Below are positions 16,634-26,375 of a stretch of 64,000 bases of DNA, piece by piece. The translations under genes were made by a program, and so were the position numbers. Location of the stretch: contig NZ_JAGJBZ010000001.1 in the NCBI RefSeq assembly GCF_020010925.1, positions 2,896,001 to 2,960,000 on the forward strand, in the 5' to 3' direction. This DNA is from Streptomyces griseiscabiei. Its GTDB lineage: Bacteria > Actinomycetota > Actinomycetes > Streptomycetales > Streptomycetaceae. Under the pieces are notes generated by a model, which worked only from the letters and a program-made list of their open reading frames with translations, did no database searches and was not told the DNA's origin. Within the stretch, counting starts at the first letter, position 1; each line of letters begins with the position of its first letter.

Positions 16634-17068
16634 ATGACGGCCACGGACGACCGCCTGCCGCAGGACGGGAAGCGGGCGCGGCTCATCAGCGGGCCGGGGA
16701 TGCTGCTGGTGTGGCTGTACGGCGTGATGGTCGTCGGGGCCGTGTCGCGGTCCGCCGTGCAGATCTCGACCGAGTTCGAGCACGCGCCGCTCGCCTACTC
16801 GCTGTCCGCGCTGGCCGGGGTCGTGTACGGCTTCATCACGTACTCGCTGGTGCGGGGCGGGGAGTTCGCCCGGCGGGCCGCGCGGGTCTGCTGCGCGGTG
16901 GAGCTGGCGGGCGTGCTGATCGTGGGGACGTGGACGCTGGTGGAGCCGTCGGCGTTCCCGGACAAGACGGTGTGGTCGGACTACGGGATCGGGTATCTGT
17001 TCATTCCGGTGATCCTGCCGGTCACGGCGCTGTACTGGCTGCGCAAGGGTGCGCGGGCGCCCCGTTAG
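16634..17068 (+). CDS. Small four-helix membrane protein, partner of the preceding gene
   Basis: 144 residues from MTATDDRLPQDGKRARLISGPG. Four hydrophobic helices (MLLVWLYGVMVVGAV, LSALAGVVYGFITYSLV, VCCAVELAGVLIVGTW, YGIGYLFIPVILPVTALYWL) with a basic C-terminus. GGGGAGG precedes the ATG and overlaps the upstream stop, so translation is probably coupled. The helix layout resembles small integral membrane proteins common in Streptomyces; function unknown. Confidence 0.75.
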   Translation: MTATDDRLPQDGKRARLISGPGMLLVWLYGVMVVGAVSRSAVQISTEFEHAPLAYSLSALAGVVYGFITYSLVRGGEFARRAARVCCAVELAGVLIVGTWTLVEPSAFPDKTVWSDYGIGYLFIPVILPVTALYWLRKGARAPR

Positions 17069-17074
17069 GGGCGC
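17057..17074. terminator. GC hairpin terminator spanning a stop codon
   Basis: GCGCCCC, loop GTTA, GGGGCGC. The TAG stop of the membrane-protein gene lies partly in the loop. Between convergent genes, so likely bidirectional. Confidence 0.65.
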
Positions 17075-17085
17075 GGCACGCTTCC

Positions 17086-17583
17086 TCACGCGGTCGTCGC
17101 GTACGCCTCCGCCGGTTTCTCCAGCACGACCATCGGTACGCCGTCCTGGCCCTGGCTCGTGCCCACGGTCTCGTACCCCACCCGGCGGTACAACCGCAGG
17201 TTGCCCTCGCTGCGGTGGCCCGCGCTCAGCCGGAACCTGGTGGCGCCGTGCTGCTCGGCGAGGGCCGACTCGGCGGCGCGGAGGAGCCGGGCGCCGATGC
17301 CGTGGCCCTGGAGGCGCGGGTGGACGCAGAGCTTGCCGATGGCGGCGGCGCCGTCGTCGTCGAGGGCGCCGCGCACGGAGCCGACCACCTCGTCACCCAG
17401 CCGGGCCACGAACACGCAGTCCGAGGCGACCTCCGCACGGACGGAGTCGAGCCTCTGCACGAGCGGATCGATGCGGTAGTTGCCGTACAGTGCCGCCTCG
17501 CTCTGGAAGCACAGGTACTGCAGCCTGAAGATCTGCTCGGCGTCCTGCTCGGTCGCCACCGAGATGGTCACGCTCATGCCCAT
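17086..17583 (-). CDS. GNAT N-acetyltransferase
   Basis: 165 residues from ATG 17583 (MGMSVTISVATEQDAEQIF); GGGAGG is 9 nt upstream. Typical GNAT core: VARLGDEVVGSVRGAL, LCVHPRLQGHGIGARLLRAAE (acetyl-CoA loop, Q/RxxGxG/A) and RLYRRVGYETVG. Substrate cannot be predicted. Convergent with the membrane-protein pair. Confidence 0.85.
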   Translation of the reverse strand: MGMSVTISVATEQDAEQIFRLQYLCFQSEAALYGNYRIDPLVQRLDSVRAEVASDCVFVARLGDEVVGSVRGALDDDGAAAIGKLCVHPRLQGHGIGARLLRAAESALAEQHGATRFRLSAGHRSEGNLRLYRRVGYETVGTSQGQDGVPMVVLEKPAEAYATTA

Positions 17584-17628
17584 GTGTGCACGCCTCCCGC
17601 TCACCTGCTCACCCGATGTCCTTCACTC

Positions 17629-18135
17629 CTATCCCCGTGGTTCGCGTGCCGCAACCTCCGCGGTCAGCAATCGCCGAAGACATCCGAGACATCTGGAGCG
17701 TTCCGGACCGAGGCTGCCCTGTGAGATACCCAACTCGCCCGCGATCTCGCGGTAGGTGAGGTCCTGCGGGGAGAGCAGCGCGGCGAGGAGCCGGGGGCAG
17801 CGGCCGGGGAGCCGGCGTACGGCCGCGTACAGCGCGCGGCGGCGGGCTGCCGTGAGGGCCTGCTGCTCGGGGCCGGGCGCGCGGTCGTCGGCGGGTTCGG
17901 CGGCGTAGGGCTGTTCGAGGCGGGCCTTGCGGCGGCTGAGGCGGGCCTCGAAGCGGACGGCGCTGCGCAGCCAGCTCTCCGGGTCCTCGGGCGGGCCGTC
18001 GGCGTCGAGCCGTTCCAGCAGGCGCAGCCAGACCGCCTGTTCCAGGTCTCCCGCCTCGGCGCCGGCCGCGGAGGCCTCGGCCGACACCTCCGCGACCAGC
18101 AGGGGGCGGAGGCCGGTGAGCATGTCGTGTGTCAT
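17629..18135 (-). CDS. Small RNA polymerase sigma factor (ECF-like)
   Basis: 168 residues, MTHDMLTGLRPLLVAEV at the start. A degenerate region 2 (DLEQAVWLRLLERL, ESWLRSAVRFEARLSRRKAR) is followed by a clear region-4 helix-turn-helix: LTYREIAGELGISQGSLGPERSRCLGCLRRLL. No anti-sigma gene is next to it. The longer frame to 18189 has no RBS. The ATG lies 17 nt beyond a strong 11-bp hairpin (18152-18178) in the mRNA leader or upstream terminator, so initiation may be structure-dependent. Confidence 0.8.
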   Translation of the reverse strand: MTHDMLTGLRPLLVAEVSAEASAAGAEAGDLEQAVWLRLLERLDADGPPEDPESWLRSAVRFEARLSRRKARLEQPYAAEPADDRAPGPEQQALTAARRRALYAAVRRLPGRCPRLLAALLSPQDLTYREIAGELGISQGSLGPERSRCLGCLRRLLTAEVAAREPRG

Positions 18136-18151
18136 ATGCCCCGGGACGCCG

Positions 18152-18178
18152 CCGCCCCGGCAGGGGTTGCCGGGGCGG
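18152..18178. terminator. 11-bp hairpin between glpQ and the sigma-factor gene
   Basis: CCGCCCCGGCA, loop GGGGT, TGCCGGGGCGG: perfect stem. Downstream of glpQ on the minus strand, so probably its terminator, though no T-run follows. Confidence 0.6.
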
Positions 18179-18262
18179 ACGGGAGTCACCCCAATCGGGG
18201 GACGGGGCTCAGCCGTTGACGGTCGGGGCCACCGGGCCGCCTCCGGAGCCCGAGGGCGGCCG

Positions 18263-19477
18263 TCAGTCGCCGACGAAGTCCGCGTGGGCCAGCAGACCGG
18301 TGTCCGGGTTGTCGGTGAAGATGCCGTCGATGCCGGTGTCGAAGTACACCTTGAACGCGCCGAAGGCGTCGCCGTAGGCGTTGGCGTCCGTGCCGCTGCG
18401 GAAGTTCGCGGGCAGGAAGGTGTTCTCGTTGCGCATCGTGTAGGGGTGCAGGATCAGGCCCTCGGCGTGCGCGTCGGCGACGAGCGTGGTCGGCGTGGTG
18501 AGGTTGCCGGCCGAGTCGCGCGGGATGATCAGGTCGAGCGTGGGGCCGATGCCGCCCGCGTACGAAGCGATCCAGGCGAGCCCGGCCGGCTTGACCAGGT
18601 CGGCGACGGTGCGCGGGTCGCCGGCCTCGACGAAGTCCCAGGGGCGGGTGGCGGCGCCGGAGAGCAGCACGACGAGGGGGCTGTCGACCAGACGGTTCAG
18701 CCGCTGGATGCTGCTCGGCTCGAAGGACTGCAGGAAGACGGGCGAGTTCTTCTTGTGCCGGTCGTACTTGCGCAGCAGCTTGGCGAGCGGCTCCTCCAGG
18801 CCGAGGCCCAGCTTGCGGAAGTAGGTGGGGTGCTTGGTCTCGACGTGCAGCCAGATCCGCCTGCCCCGCTTCCTGCCCTCCTTGTCGGCCCAGCGCAGGA
18901 CCTCCTCGAAGGAGGGGATCTCCCAGCGGCCGTCGTAGAGGGTGTTCTCCTGGCGGTTGCCCGGGATGCGCTCCTTGGCGCGCAGGGTCTTCAGCTCGGC
19001 GAGGGTGAAGTCCTCGGTGAACCAGCCGGTGTAGGTGACCCCGTCGACGACCTTCGTGGCCTTGCGGCCCGCGAACTCGGGGTGCGCGGCGACGTCGGTC
19101 GTGCCGGTGATGTCGTTCTCGTGACGGCATACGAGATGGCCGTCCTTGGTGGGCACCAGGTCCTGCTCGATGACGTGCGCGCCCATGTCGAGGGCGAGCT
19201 GGTACGAGCCGAGCGTGTGCTCCGGGCGGTAGCCGCTGGCCCCGCGGTGGGCGATGATCGTCGGCACCGGCAGACTCCGGTACCCGCCGCGCGAGTGACC
19301 GGCCGTCTTCGCTTCCGCCTTCGCGCTCGTCCCCGCCTCGTCGGCCCGCGCCGTGGCCGGCAGCCCGAGGACCGCTCCGCCCGCGCCGAGCACCGCGGCA
19401 CCGAGCAGCGCCCGCCGGCCCGATCCGCGTCCCTGCTCGTCCGAGTCCTGCGACTGCCGCGACTCCTGCGTCCCCAT
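18263..19477 (-). CDS. glpQ: Secreted glycerophosphodiester phosphodiesterase
   Basis: 404 residues from ATG 19477 (MGTQESRQSQ); GGAGGAG is ~8 nt upstream. A twin-arginine export signal is visible (GSGRRALLGAAVLGAGGAVLGLPATARA), so the enzyme is folded before export. The GDPD core has IIAHRGASGYRPEHT (catalytic His), EQDLVPTKDGHLVCRHE (metal Glu/Asp) and LHVETKHP. It hydrolyses glycerophosphodiesters to glycerol-3-phosphate and alcohol to scavenge phosphate. Homologous glpQ genes of S. coelicolor are PhoP-controlled; a weak GTTCACC-like array lies upstream (19682-19725). Confidence 0.92.
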   Translation of the reverse strand: MGTQESRQSQDSDEQGRGSGRRALLGAAVLGAGGAVLGLPATARADEAGTSAKAEAKTAGHSRGGYRSLPVPTIIAHRGASGYRPEHTLGSYQLALDMGAHVIEQDLVPTKDGHLVCRHENDITGTTDVAAHPEFAGRKATKVVDGVTYTGWFTEDFTLAELKTLRAKERIPGNRQENTLYDGRWEIPSFEEVLRWADKEGRKRGRRIWLHVETKHPTYFRKLGLGLEEPLAKLLRKYDRHKKNSPVFLQSFEPSSIQRLNRLVDSPLVVLLSGAATRPWDFVEAGDPRTVADLVKPAGLAWIASYAGGIGPTLDLIIPRDSAGNLTTPTTLVADAHAEGLILHPYTMRNENTFLPANFRSGTDANAYGDAFGAFKVYFDTGIDGIFTDNPDTGLLAHADFVGD

Positions 19478-19681
19478 GAACGGCTCCTCCACCGTGATGC
19501 CCTGCACCTGTCAAAGCGGGACGATCGTAGGTGTCCTGAGGTGACTGCCGGGAGACCTGGGACCGAACACGCGGAAGACGCCTTATGTCGCACCGAAGGC
19601 AGAAGTTGACGGAGTATCGGTTCAGGGACGCGACATACGTCACATGTCACGCCCGGGTGACAACCCGCCACCTCTGCGTCA

Positions 19682-19725
19682 CCGCAGGTAAAACAGCGTC
19701 AACAGTTGGTATCCACTCGGTGAAC
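19682..19725 (-). promoter_or_regulatory. Possible PHO-box-like direct repeats upstream of glpQ
   Basis: Read on the minus strand, four 11-nt units begin GTTCACC, GGATACC, GTTGACG, TTTACCT. Streptomyces PHO boxes are 11-nt direct repeats with GTTCACC core, so this is a candidate, but only the first unit is good and it lies ~205 nt from the glpQ start. Confidence 0.3.
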
Positions 19726-19808
19726 CCGATGTGCGCGGGCCTGTGAGCCGGGAGTATCGTCCTCACCTGCACAGACTTGTACCGGAACGCTTGACATGGG
19801 AGGGCCCG

Positions 19809-20483
19809 TTGTCCCGCTTCGTGCTCATCAAGGCAGTGCTCGGACCGATCATGCGCCTGATGTTCCGCCCCCGGGTGGAGGGTGCGGAGAACATTCCGGG
19901 GGACGGTCCGGTGATCCTCGCCGGCAACCATCTGACCTTCATCGACTCGATGGTCCTGCCGCTGGTCTGCGACCGGCAGGTCTTCTTCATCGGCAAGGAC
20001 GAGTACGTCACCGGCAAGGGGTTCAAGGGCCGGCTGATGGCCTGGTTCTTCACCGGGGTCGGCATGATCCCCGTCGACCGCGACGGCGGCCGGGGCGGGG
20101 TCGCCGCGCTGATGACCGGGCGGTGGATCCTGGACGAGGGCAAGGTGTTCGGCATCTACCCCGAGGGGACCCGGTCGCCCGACGGCCGGCTGTACCGGGG
20201 GCGGACCGGGATCGCCCGGCTGACGCTGATGACCGGGGCGCCGGTGGTGCCGTTCGCGATGATCGGGACGGACAAGCTCCAGCCGGGTGGTGCGGGGTTG
20301 CCCCGGCCGGGGCGGGTCACGGTGCGGTTCGGCGAGGCGATGGAGTTCTCCCGGTACGAGGGGATGGACCGGGACCGCTATGTGCTGCGCGCGGTGACCG
20401 ATTCCGTGATGGCCGAGGTCATGCGGTTGTCGGGGCAGGAGTACGTGGACATGTACGCGTCCAAGGCGAAAGAGGCGGCCTAG
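19809..20483 (+). CDS. 1-acyl-sn-glycerol-3-phosphate acyltransferase (PlsC family)
   Basis: 224 residues from a TTG at 19809 (SRFVLIKAVLGPIMRLMF) with GGGAGGG 4 nt upstream. The acyltransferase motifs are NHLTFIDS (HX4D catalytic), GRLMAWFFTGVGMIPVDRD and the substrate-binding YPEGTRSPDG, plus PVVPFAMIGTDKL. The N-terminal segment is a membrane-associated helix. It transfers acyl groups to lysophosphatidate or a related acceptor at the cytoplasmic membrane. Divergent from glpQ. Confidence 0.88.
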   Translation: MSRFVLIKAVLGPIMRLMFRPRVEGAENIPGDGPVILAGNHLTFIDSMVLPLVCDRQVFFIGKDEYVTGKGFKGRLMAWFFTGVGMIPVDRDGGRGGVAALMTGRWILDEGKVFGIYPEGTRSPDGRLYRGRTGIARLTLMTGAPVVPFAMIGTDKLQPGGAGLPRPGRVTVRFGEAMEFSRYEGMDRDRYVLRAVTDSVMAEVMRLSGQEYVDMYASKAKEAA

Positions 20484-20522
20484 CTCCGCGGTGGCGCTCC
20501 GCTGGGGGTGCCGGGGACTTCG

Positions 20523-21328
20523 GTCGTTTGTCGGGTGCGGGTCGGTGGGGGCTGGTCGCGCAGTTCCCCGCGCCCCTGACCATGCTGGCCCTGAGCCGCG
20601 CTTTCCAGGCGCCGGCCGCGCAGCATGAACCAGGCCGCCACCGACGTGGCCAGCAGAACCACCGCACCCGCGATCGGTCGTTTGTCGGGTGCGCGTCGGC
20701 GGAGGCTTCTCGCGCCGTTCCCCGCGCCCCTGACCATGCTGGCCCTGAGCCGCGCATTCCAGACGCCGGCCGCGCAGCATGAACCAAGCCGCCACCGACA
20801 TGGCCAGCAGAACCACCGCACCCGCGACCGCCGCGATCGGTCGTTCGTCGGGTGCGCGTCGGCGGAGGCTTCTCGCGCAGTTCCCCGCGCCCCTGACCAT
20901 GCTGGCCCTGAGCCGCGCATTCCAGACGCCGGCCGCGCAGCATGAACCAAGCCGCCACCGACGTGGCCAGCAGAACCACCGCACCCGCGACCGCCGCGAT
21001 CGGTCGTTCGTCGGGTGCAGGTCGGTGGAGGCTTCTCGCGCAGTTCCCCGCGCCCCTGACCATGCTGGCCCTGAGCCGCGCATTCCAGGCGCCGGCCGCG
21101 CAGCATGAACCAAGCCGCCACCGACGTGGCCAGCAGAACCACCGCACCCGCGACCGCCGCGATCGGTCGTTCGTCGGGTGCGGGGCGGTGAGGGCTTCTC
21201 GCGCAGTTCCCCCGCGCCCCTGGTCGCGCTGTCCTAAGCGGCGCTTTCCAGGCGCTGGCCGCGCAGCATGAACCAGGCCGCCACCGATGTGGCGAAGAGG
21301 ACCGCCGCGCCCGCGCCCGCCGCGATCG
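20523..21328. repeat. Tandem array: five copies of the 3' end of the MFS gene plus flank
   Basis: Unit starts are at 20523, 20677, 20840, 21003 and 21166, so periods are 154, 163, 163 and 163 bp; the shorter first unit lacks 9 bp (ACCGCCGCG). The last unit (21166-21328) contains the real C-terminal ~95 bp of the MFS gene with its TAG stop. The other four carry the same final helix (minus-strand ATSVAAWFMLRGRRLE) but with the stop changed to CAG, then the GGGCGCGGGGAACTGCGCGA element. The array fills the 750 bp between the PlsC-like and MFS genes, and I see no separate gene in it. Confidence 0.92.
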
Positions 21329-22757
21329 TGAGGCCGTCCACGAAGGACTCCCGCGCGGAGGACAGCAGGGCCTGGGCCGTGTCCGACGGCATGCCTCCCG
21401 CCGCGTCGACCGCGCCGCCCAGTGATTCGTACGCGCCTTCCGGTGTGCCCGCCGGTGCCGTGAAGTCGCGGTACACGCCCGTCACGATCGAGCCGAGGAC
21501 CGCGATGCCCAGGGCCGCGCCCAGTTCGTAGGCCGTCTCCGAGACCGCCGAGGCCGCGCCCGCCTGTTCCTTGGGGACGCTGGAGAGGATGACGTCGGCG
21601 GTGACGGTGAAGGAGAAGCCGGCGCCGATGCCGACGATCAGCAGGGCGGCGCCGATCAGGGGGTAGCCCGTGGACCGGTCGACGACGGTGAGCAGGGCGA
21701 GGGCCAGGCCGATGGCGGCCAGGCCGCCCGCGACCACGGAGCGGACGGAGAGACGGCGGGCGGCGGCTCCGGCGATCAGGCCCGCGACCACCGCGCCGAT
21801 CGCCGCCGGGAGTTCCGCGAGACCCGCCTCCAACGGGCGCCTGTCCTGGACCAGTTGCAGGAACTGGGAGAGGAAGAAGACCAGCCCGGACAGGCCGAGG
21901 ATGGTCAGCAGGTCGGCGAGGACGGCTCCGGAGAAGCCCCGGTTGCGGAAGAGCCGCATGTCCAGCAGCGGGTGCGGCAGGGTGAGCTGACGGCGTACGA
22001 AGAAGAACAGCCCGGCGATGCCGAAGAGGCCCGCGGCGAGCGCGTTGCCGTCGACGCCGTGGGTGGCGATCTCCTTCACCGCGTACACGACACCGATCAT
22101 GCCGACCAGCGACAGGCCGACGCTGAGCATGTCCCAGGGGCCCGGGTTCGGGTGGCGGGACTCGGGGAGCAGCTTGATGCCGACGAGGACCAGGACGGCC
22201 ATCACGGGCAGGTTGATGAGGAAGACCGAGCCCCACCAGAAGTGTTCGAGCAGGAAACCGCCGACGACCGGGCCGACCGCCGTACCGGCGGAGGCCGTGG
22301 CGCCCCAGATGCCGATGGCGAGGCTGCGTTCGCGCGGGTCGTGGAAGAGGTTGCGGATCAGGGCGAGGGTGGCGGGCATCAGGGTCGCGCCCGCGACACC
22401 GAGCAGGGCCCGCGCGACGATCATCATCTCGGGTGTCGTCGCGTACGCGTTGAGCACGGATATCGCGCCGAACGCCGTGGCGCCGATCAGCAGCAGCTTC
22501 TTGCGGCCGATGCGGTCGCCGAGGCTGCCGGCCGAGACGAGCAGGCCCGCGATGACGAACGAGTAGACGTCGCCGATCCACAGGAGCTGGGTGCCCGAGG
22601 GCTGGAGGTCCTCGCTGATGTAGGGGGTCGCGAGACCGAGGACGGTCGCGTCGACGGCCACCAGCAGCACGGCGAGCACGAGGACGGCGAGCGCGAGCCA
22701 GCGGCCCGGCCTCTTCTCCGCCTCCACGGTGCGGGCCGGCCGCAGGGTGCTGGTCAT
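21234..22757 (-). CDS. MFS multidrug efflux transporter (DHA2, 14-TM type)
   Basis: 507 residues from ATG 22757 (MTSTLRPARTVEAEKRPGRW). DHA2 motifs: LVAVDATVLGLATPYISEDL in helix 1, GSLGDRIGRKKLLL (motif A) and ALLGVAGATLMPATLALI (motif C-like). About 14 helices. Proton-driven export of hydrophobic compounds is expected. The start overlaps the TetR stop (ATGA), so the repressor gene and pump form one coupled operon. Its last ~95 bp have been copied in the adjacent tandem array. Confidence 0.93.
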   Translation of the reverse strand: MTSTLRPARTVEAEKRPGRWLALAVLVLAVLLVAVDATVLGLATPYISEDLQPSGTQLLWIGDVYSFVIAGLLVSAGSLGDRIGRKKLLLIGATAFGAISVLNAYATTPEMMIVARALLGVAGATLMPATLALIRNLFHDPRERSLAIGIWGATASAGTAVGPVVGGFLLEHFWWGSVFLINLPVMAVLVLVGIKLLPESRHPNPGPWDMLSVGLSLVGMIGVVYAVKEIATHGVDGNALAAGLFGIAGLFFFVRRQLTLPHPLLDMRLFRNRGFSGAVLADLLTILGLSGLVFFLSQFLQLVQDRRPLEAGLAELPAAIGAVVAGLIAGAAARRLSVRSVVAGGLAAIGLALALLTVVDRSTGYPLIGAALLIVGIGAGFSFTVTADVILSSVPKEQAGAASAVSETAYELGAALGIAVLGSIVTGVYRDFTAPAGTPEGAYESLGGAVDAAGGMPSDTAQALLSSARESFVDGLTIAAGAGAAVLFATSVAAWFMLRGQRLESAA

Positions 22758-23371
22758 GATTCCTCTCTCGGTCGTACGGATACGGAGTGGTCGGGGTGTC
22801 CCGGCTGATCGGGGTGTGCCGGTCGTTCGGGGTGGCGCAGGGCGCCGCCGAGCAGCAGCTCGGTGATCATGAAGGTGAAGTCGTTCGGGGCCACACGGCC
22901 TTCCGAGACCGCCCAGGCGCCGGAGGCCAGCAGGCCGTACAGCGCCTCGGTGAGCCAGGCCGGGGTGAGGTCGATACGGAACTCGCCCGCCGCCTGGCCG
23001 CGTTTGAAGAGGGCCGCGACACCGGCGTCGATCCGGGCCCAGCCCTCGTGCTGCTCCTCGCCCTCGAACAGCTGGTTCTCGGTGTAGAGGAAGGCGAGGA
23101 GGCCCGCGGCCGGCTCGATCTCGCGCACCAGCCGCCGTACGGCGTCGCGCGCCGGGCCCTCGGCCGGGCGGGCCGCGGCCAGTGCGGCCTCGCACTCCTC
23201 GATGCCGAGCGCCTCCAGCGCCCGGACGAGCGCGTCACGCCCGGCGAAGTGGCGGTGCAGCGTGGCCCGGCTGATCCCGGCGGCCTTCGCGACCTCGTCC
23301 ATCGTCGCGGTGGACTTACGGGTCAGCAGGGCGGCTGCGCTGCGCAGCACATGTTCACGATCGACGGCCAT
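22754..23371 (-). CDS. TetR-family repressor of the adjacent MFS pump
   Basis: 205 residues from ATG 23371 (MAVDREHVLRSAAALLTRKS). The TetR helix-turn-helix is AKAAGISRATLHRHFAGRDALVRALE at about residues 29-55; the C-terminal ligand domain is variable. The tail is His/Pro-rich (ERPAHPDQPGHPDHS). A perfect palindrome TGAGACAT-TC-ATGTCTCA lies 20 bp upstream of the start, a likely autoregulatory operator. First gene of the two-gene operon with the MFS pump. Confidence 0.92.
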   Translation of the reverse strand: MAVDREHVLRSAAALLTRKSTATMDEVAKAAGISRATLHRHFAGRDALVRALEALGIEECEAALAAARPAEGPARDAVRRLVREIEPAAGLLAFLYTENQLFEGEEQHEGWARIDAGVAALFKRGQAAGEFRIDLTPAWLTEALYGLLASGAWAVSEGRVAPNDFTFMITELLLGGALRHPERPAHPDQPGHPDHSVSVRPREES

Positions 23372-23390
23372 GAGACAACCATAGCCCATG

Positions 23391-23408
23391 TGAGACATTC
23401 ATGTCTCA
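23391..23408. promoter_or_regulatory. TetR operator palindrome
   Basis: TGAGACATTCATGTCTCA: 8-bp perfect arms around a 2-bp centre. TGAGAC/GTCTCA half sites recur at 23371-23376 and about 23431-23436 (GACGTCTCATC), suggesting several bound dimers. Confidence 0.75.
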
Positions 23409-23482
23409 TTACGAGCATGGACGTCTCATCACGGGCATGGATGTGTCAGGACTGGGAGGTCAGAGGGGTGCCTCCGGGCGGG

Positions 23483-24454
23483 TCAGTGCCAGGGGAGGCT
23501 GCCGCGCTTCTCCCAGTACGTGCGCGGGTCCTCGGCGAGGTCCGCCAGACGGGCCAGCTGGTCGTCGTCGAGGTCGACGACCGCCGCGTGCAGGTTGGAG
23601 GCGAGCTGGTTGACCGTGGCCGCACCGGAGAGGACGACGCCCGCCCACGGCTGTCGCAGGACGACCGCGAGGGCGACCGCGTCGCAGCCGAGGCCCGTCC
23701 GTTCGGCCACGGCCCTGAGCGCGTCCGGGGCGTGCGGGCCCGCGAGCCGGCCGTTGGCCATGCCCTCCTTGACGATCACGGTCAGACCGGCGTCGTGCGC
23801 CTCGGCGAGGGCGGGGGCGGCGGAGGTCTCCAGCGCGTTGTACGTCGACTGGACGGTACGGAAGAGGGGTTCGCCGTCGACGGTCACGGTGAGGGCGGTG
23901 CGGATGGCGTCCGCCTGGGCCGGGCCGCTGGTGGAGAAGCCGATGGTGACACCCTGGGCGGCGGCCTCCGCCAGCCTGGCGTGGAGTTCCTTGTCGGTGA
24001 GGGCCGGGCTGTCTGGGGTCACCGAGTGGATCTGGTAGAGATCGAGGCGGTCGCCGAGCAGGTCGGCGGTCTCGGCGCGCTGACGCTCGTACGTCGGGAG
24101 GGTGTGGTCCTTGACCTCGTGCTGCTCGGCGTCGGTGGTCCAGTCGGCGGTGTAGGTGTAGCCCCATTTGCTGCCGATGACCACGTCGTCGAGGCCGGGG
24201 CGGGCGGTGAGCCAGCCGGCGAGGAACTCCTCGGAGAGGCCGTAGGAGCGGGCCGCGTCGAAGTAGCGGACGCCCTGGGCGTAGGCGGCGTCGAGGAGTT
24301 CGTGGGTGCGGGTGCGCAGGGCCTCGACGGTGCGGGTCTCGCCGAGGTCGGTGTCGCGGTCGAGGGTGATGTAGCCGGGGCGGGCGACTGCGGCGAGGCC
24401 GAAACCGATGTGGCAGGTGGGGGTGGTGGCTGCGGCCAGTCGGGCGAAGGGCAT
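23483..24454 (-). CDS. Aldo/keto reductase
   Basis: 323 residues from ATG 24454 (MPFARLAAATTPTCHIGFGL); GGAGC lies about 8 nt ahead. The AKR core is recognisable: GVRYFDAARSYGLSEEFLAGWL (catalytic Asp/Tyr), VIGSKWGY (Lys), LDLYQIHSVTPDS (His) and VVLSGAATVNQLASNL near the cofactor pocket. NADPH-dependent reduction of a carbonyl is expected; the substrate is unknown. The long in-frame extension to 24610 is Pro/Gly-rich intergenic repeat and not coding. Confidence 0.88.
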   Translation of the reverse strand: MPFARLAAATTPTCHIGFGLAAVARPGYITLDRDTDLGETRTVEALRTRTHELLDAAYAQGVRYFDAARSYGLSEEFLAGWLTARPGLDDVVIGSKWGYTYTADWTTDAEQHEVKDHTLPTYERQRAETADLLGDRLDLYQIHSVTPDSPALTDKELHARLAEAAAQGVTIGFSTSGPAQADAIRTALTVTVDGEPLFRTVQSTYNALETSAAPALAEAHDAGLTVIVKEGMANGRLAGPHAPDALRAVAERTGLGCDAVALAVVLRQPWAGVVLSGAATVNQLASNLHAAVVDLDDDQLARLADLAEDPRTYWEKRGSLPWH

Positions 24455-24660
24455 CGCGGGCTCCGTTCGGTCGGATCCTTGGGGCTTCCGACCAACGTAA
24501 CCCTCGATGACCTTCGTGGGGTGGGGTGGGGAGGGTGGGGCGGGGAGTTGTTCGCCCCCGCCGCCCCTACCCGTCCCATCCCCCAAGGGCTGCGCCCCTT
24601 CGGCCCCCATCTATTCGCGCTCCGCGCCGGGGTGGGTGGGTACGTGCGGGTTCGGTGGGG

Positions 24661-24697
24661 GCTGGTCGCGCAGTTCCCCGCGCCCCTTTCGGGGCGC
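24661..24697. repeat. Interspersed repeat with GCGCCCC-TTTC-GGGGCGC hairpin
   Basis: Same element as at 3946, adjacent to the argH stop. Here the hairpin arms are perfect (24680-24697), giving argH a terminator-like 3' structure. Upstream of it, 24500-24660 is GC-rich non-coding sequence with G-runs, including CCCAAGGGCTGCGCCCCTTC. Confidence 0.8.
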
Positions 24698-24703
24698 TTC
24701 GGC

Positions 24704-26200
<1,497 letters not shown>

Positions 26201-26211
26201 CTACGATCCGC

Positions 26212-26252
26212 CATGCATGATTATGCAGAACTCTGCATGAATCGTCAATCTG
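26212..26252. promoter_or_regulatory. ArgR operator (ARG box) upstream of argH
   Basis: Minus strand contains TTCATGCAGAGTTCTGCATA then ATCATGCATGG: overlapping TGCAT/ATGCA half sites as in Streptomyces ARG boxes. It is ~80 bp upstream of the argH start, also upstream of the divergent repeat-protein gene. Confidence 0.6.
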
Positions 26253-26375
26253 GGAGAACTTTGAGAGATGCGGAGAAAGGTTTGAACAAACGAAACCGCT
26301 TACCCGTAACTCTCCCCGAACGCAGGCGCCGCGTTTGTAAACGACGACCACACCCGACCCTAGTGAGGCATCCGC

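Noticed and set aside
20523..21328. CRISPR-like array
   Set aside because: The regularly spaced copies are 163-bp tandem units with no variable spacers and derive from the neighbouring gene's 3' end.
20419..22581. 720-codon minus-strand frame through the tandem array and MFS gene
   Set aside because: Out of frame with the MFS product and through repeat units whose frame shifts; it is a shadow with Arg/Pro-rich composition.
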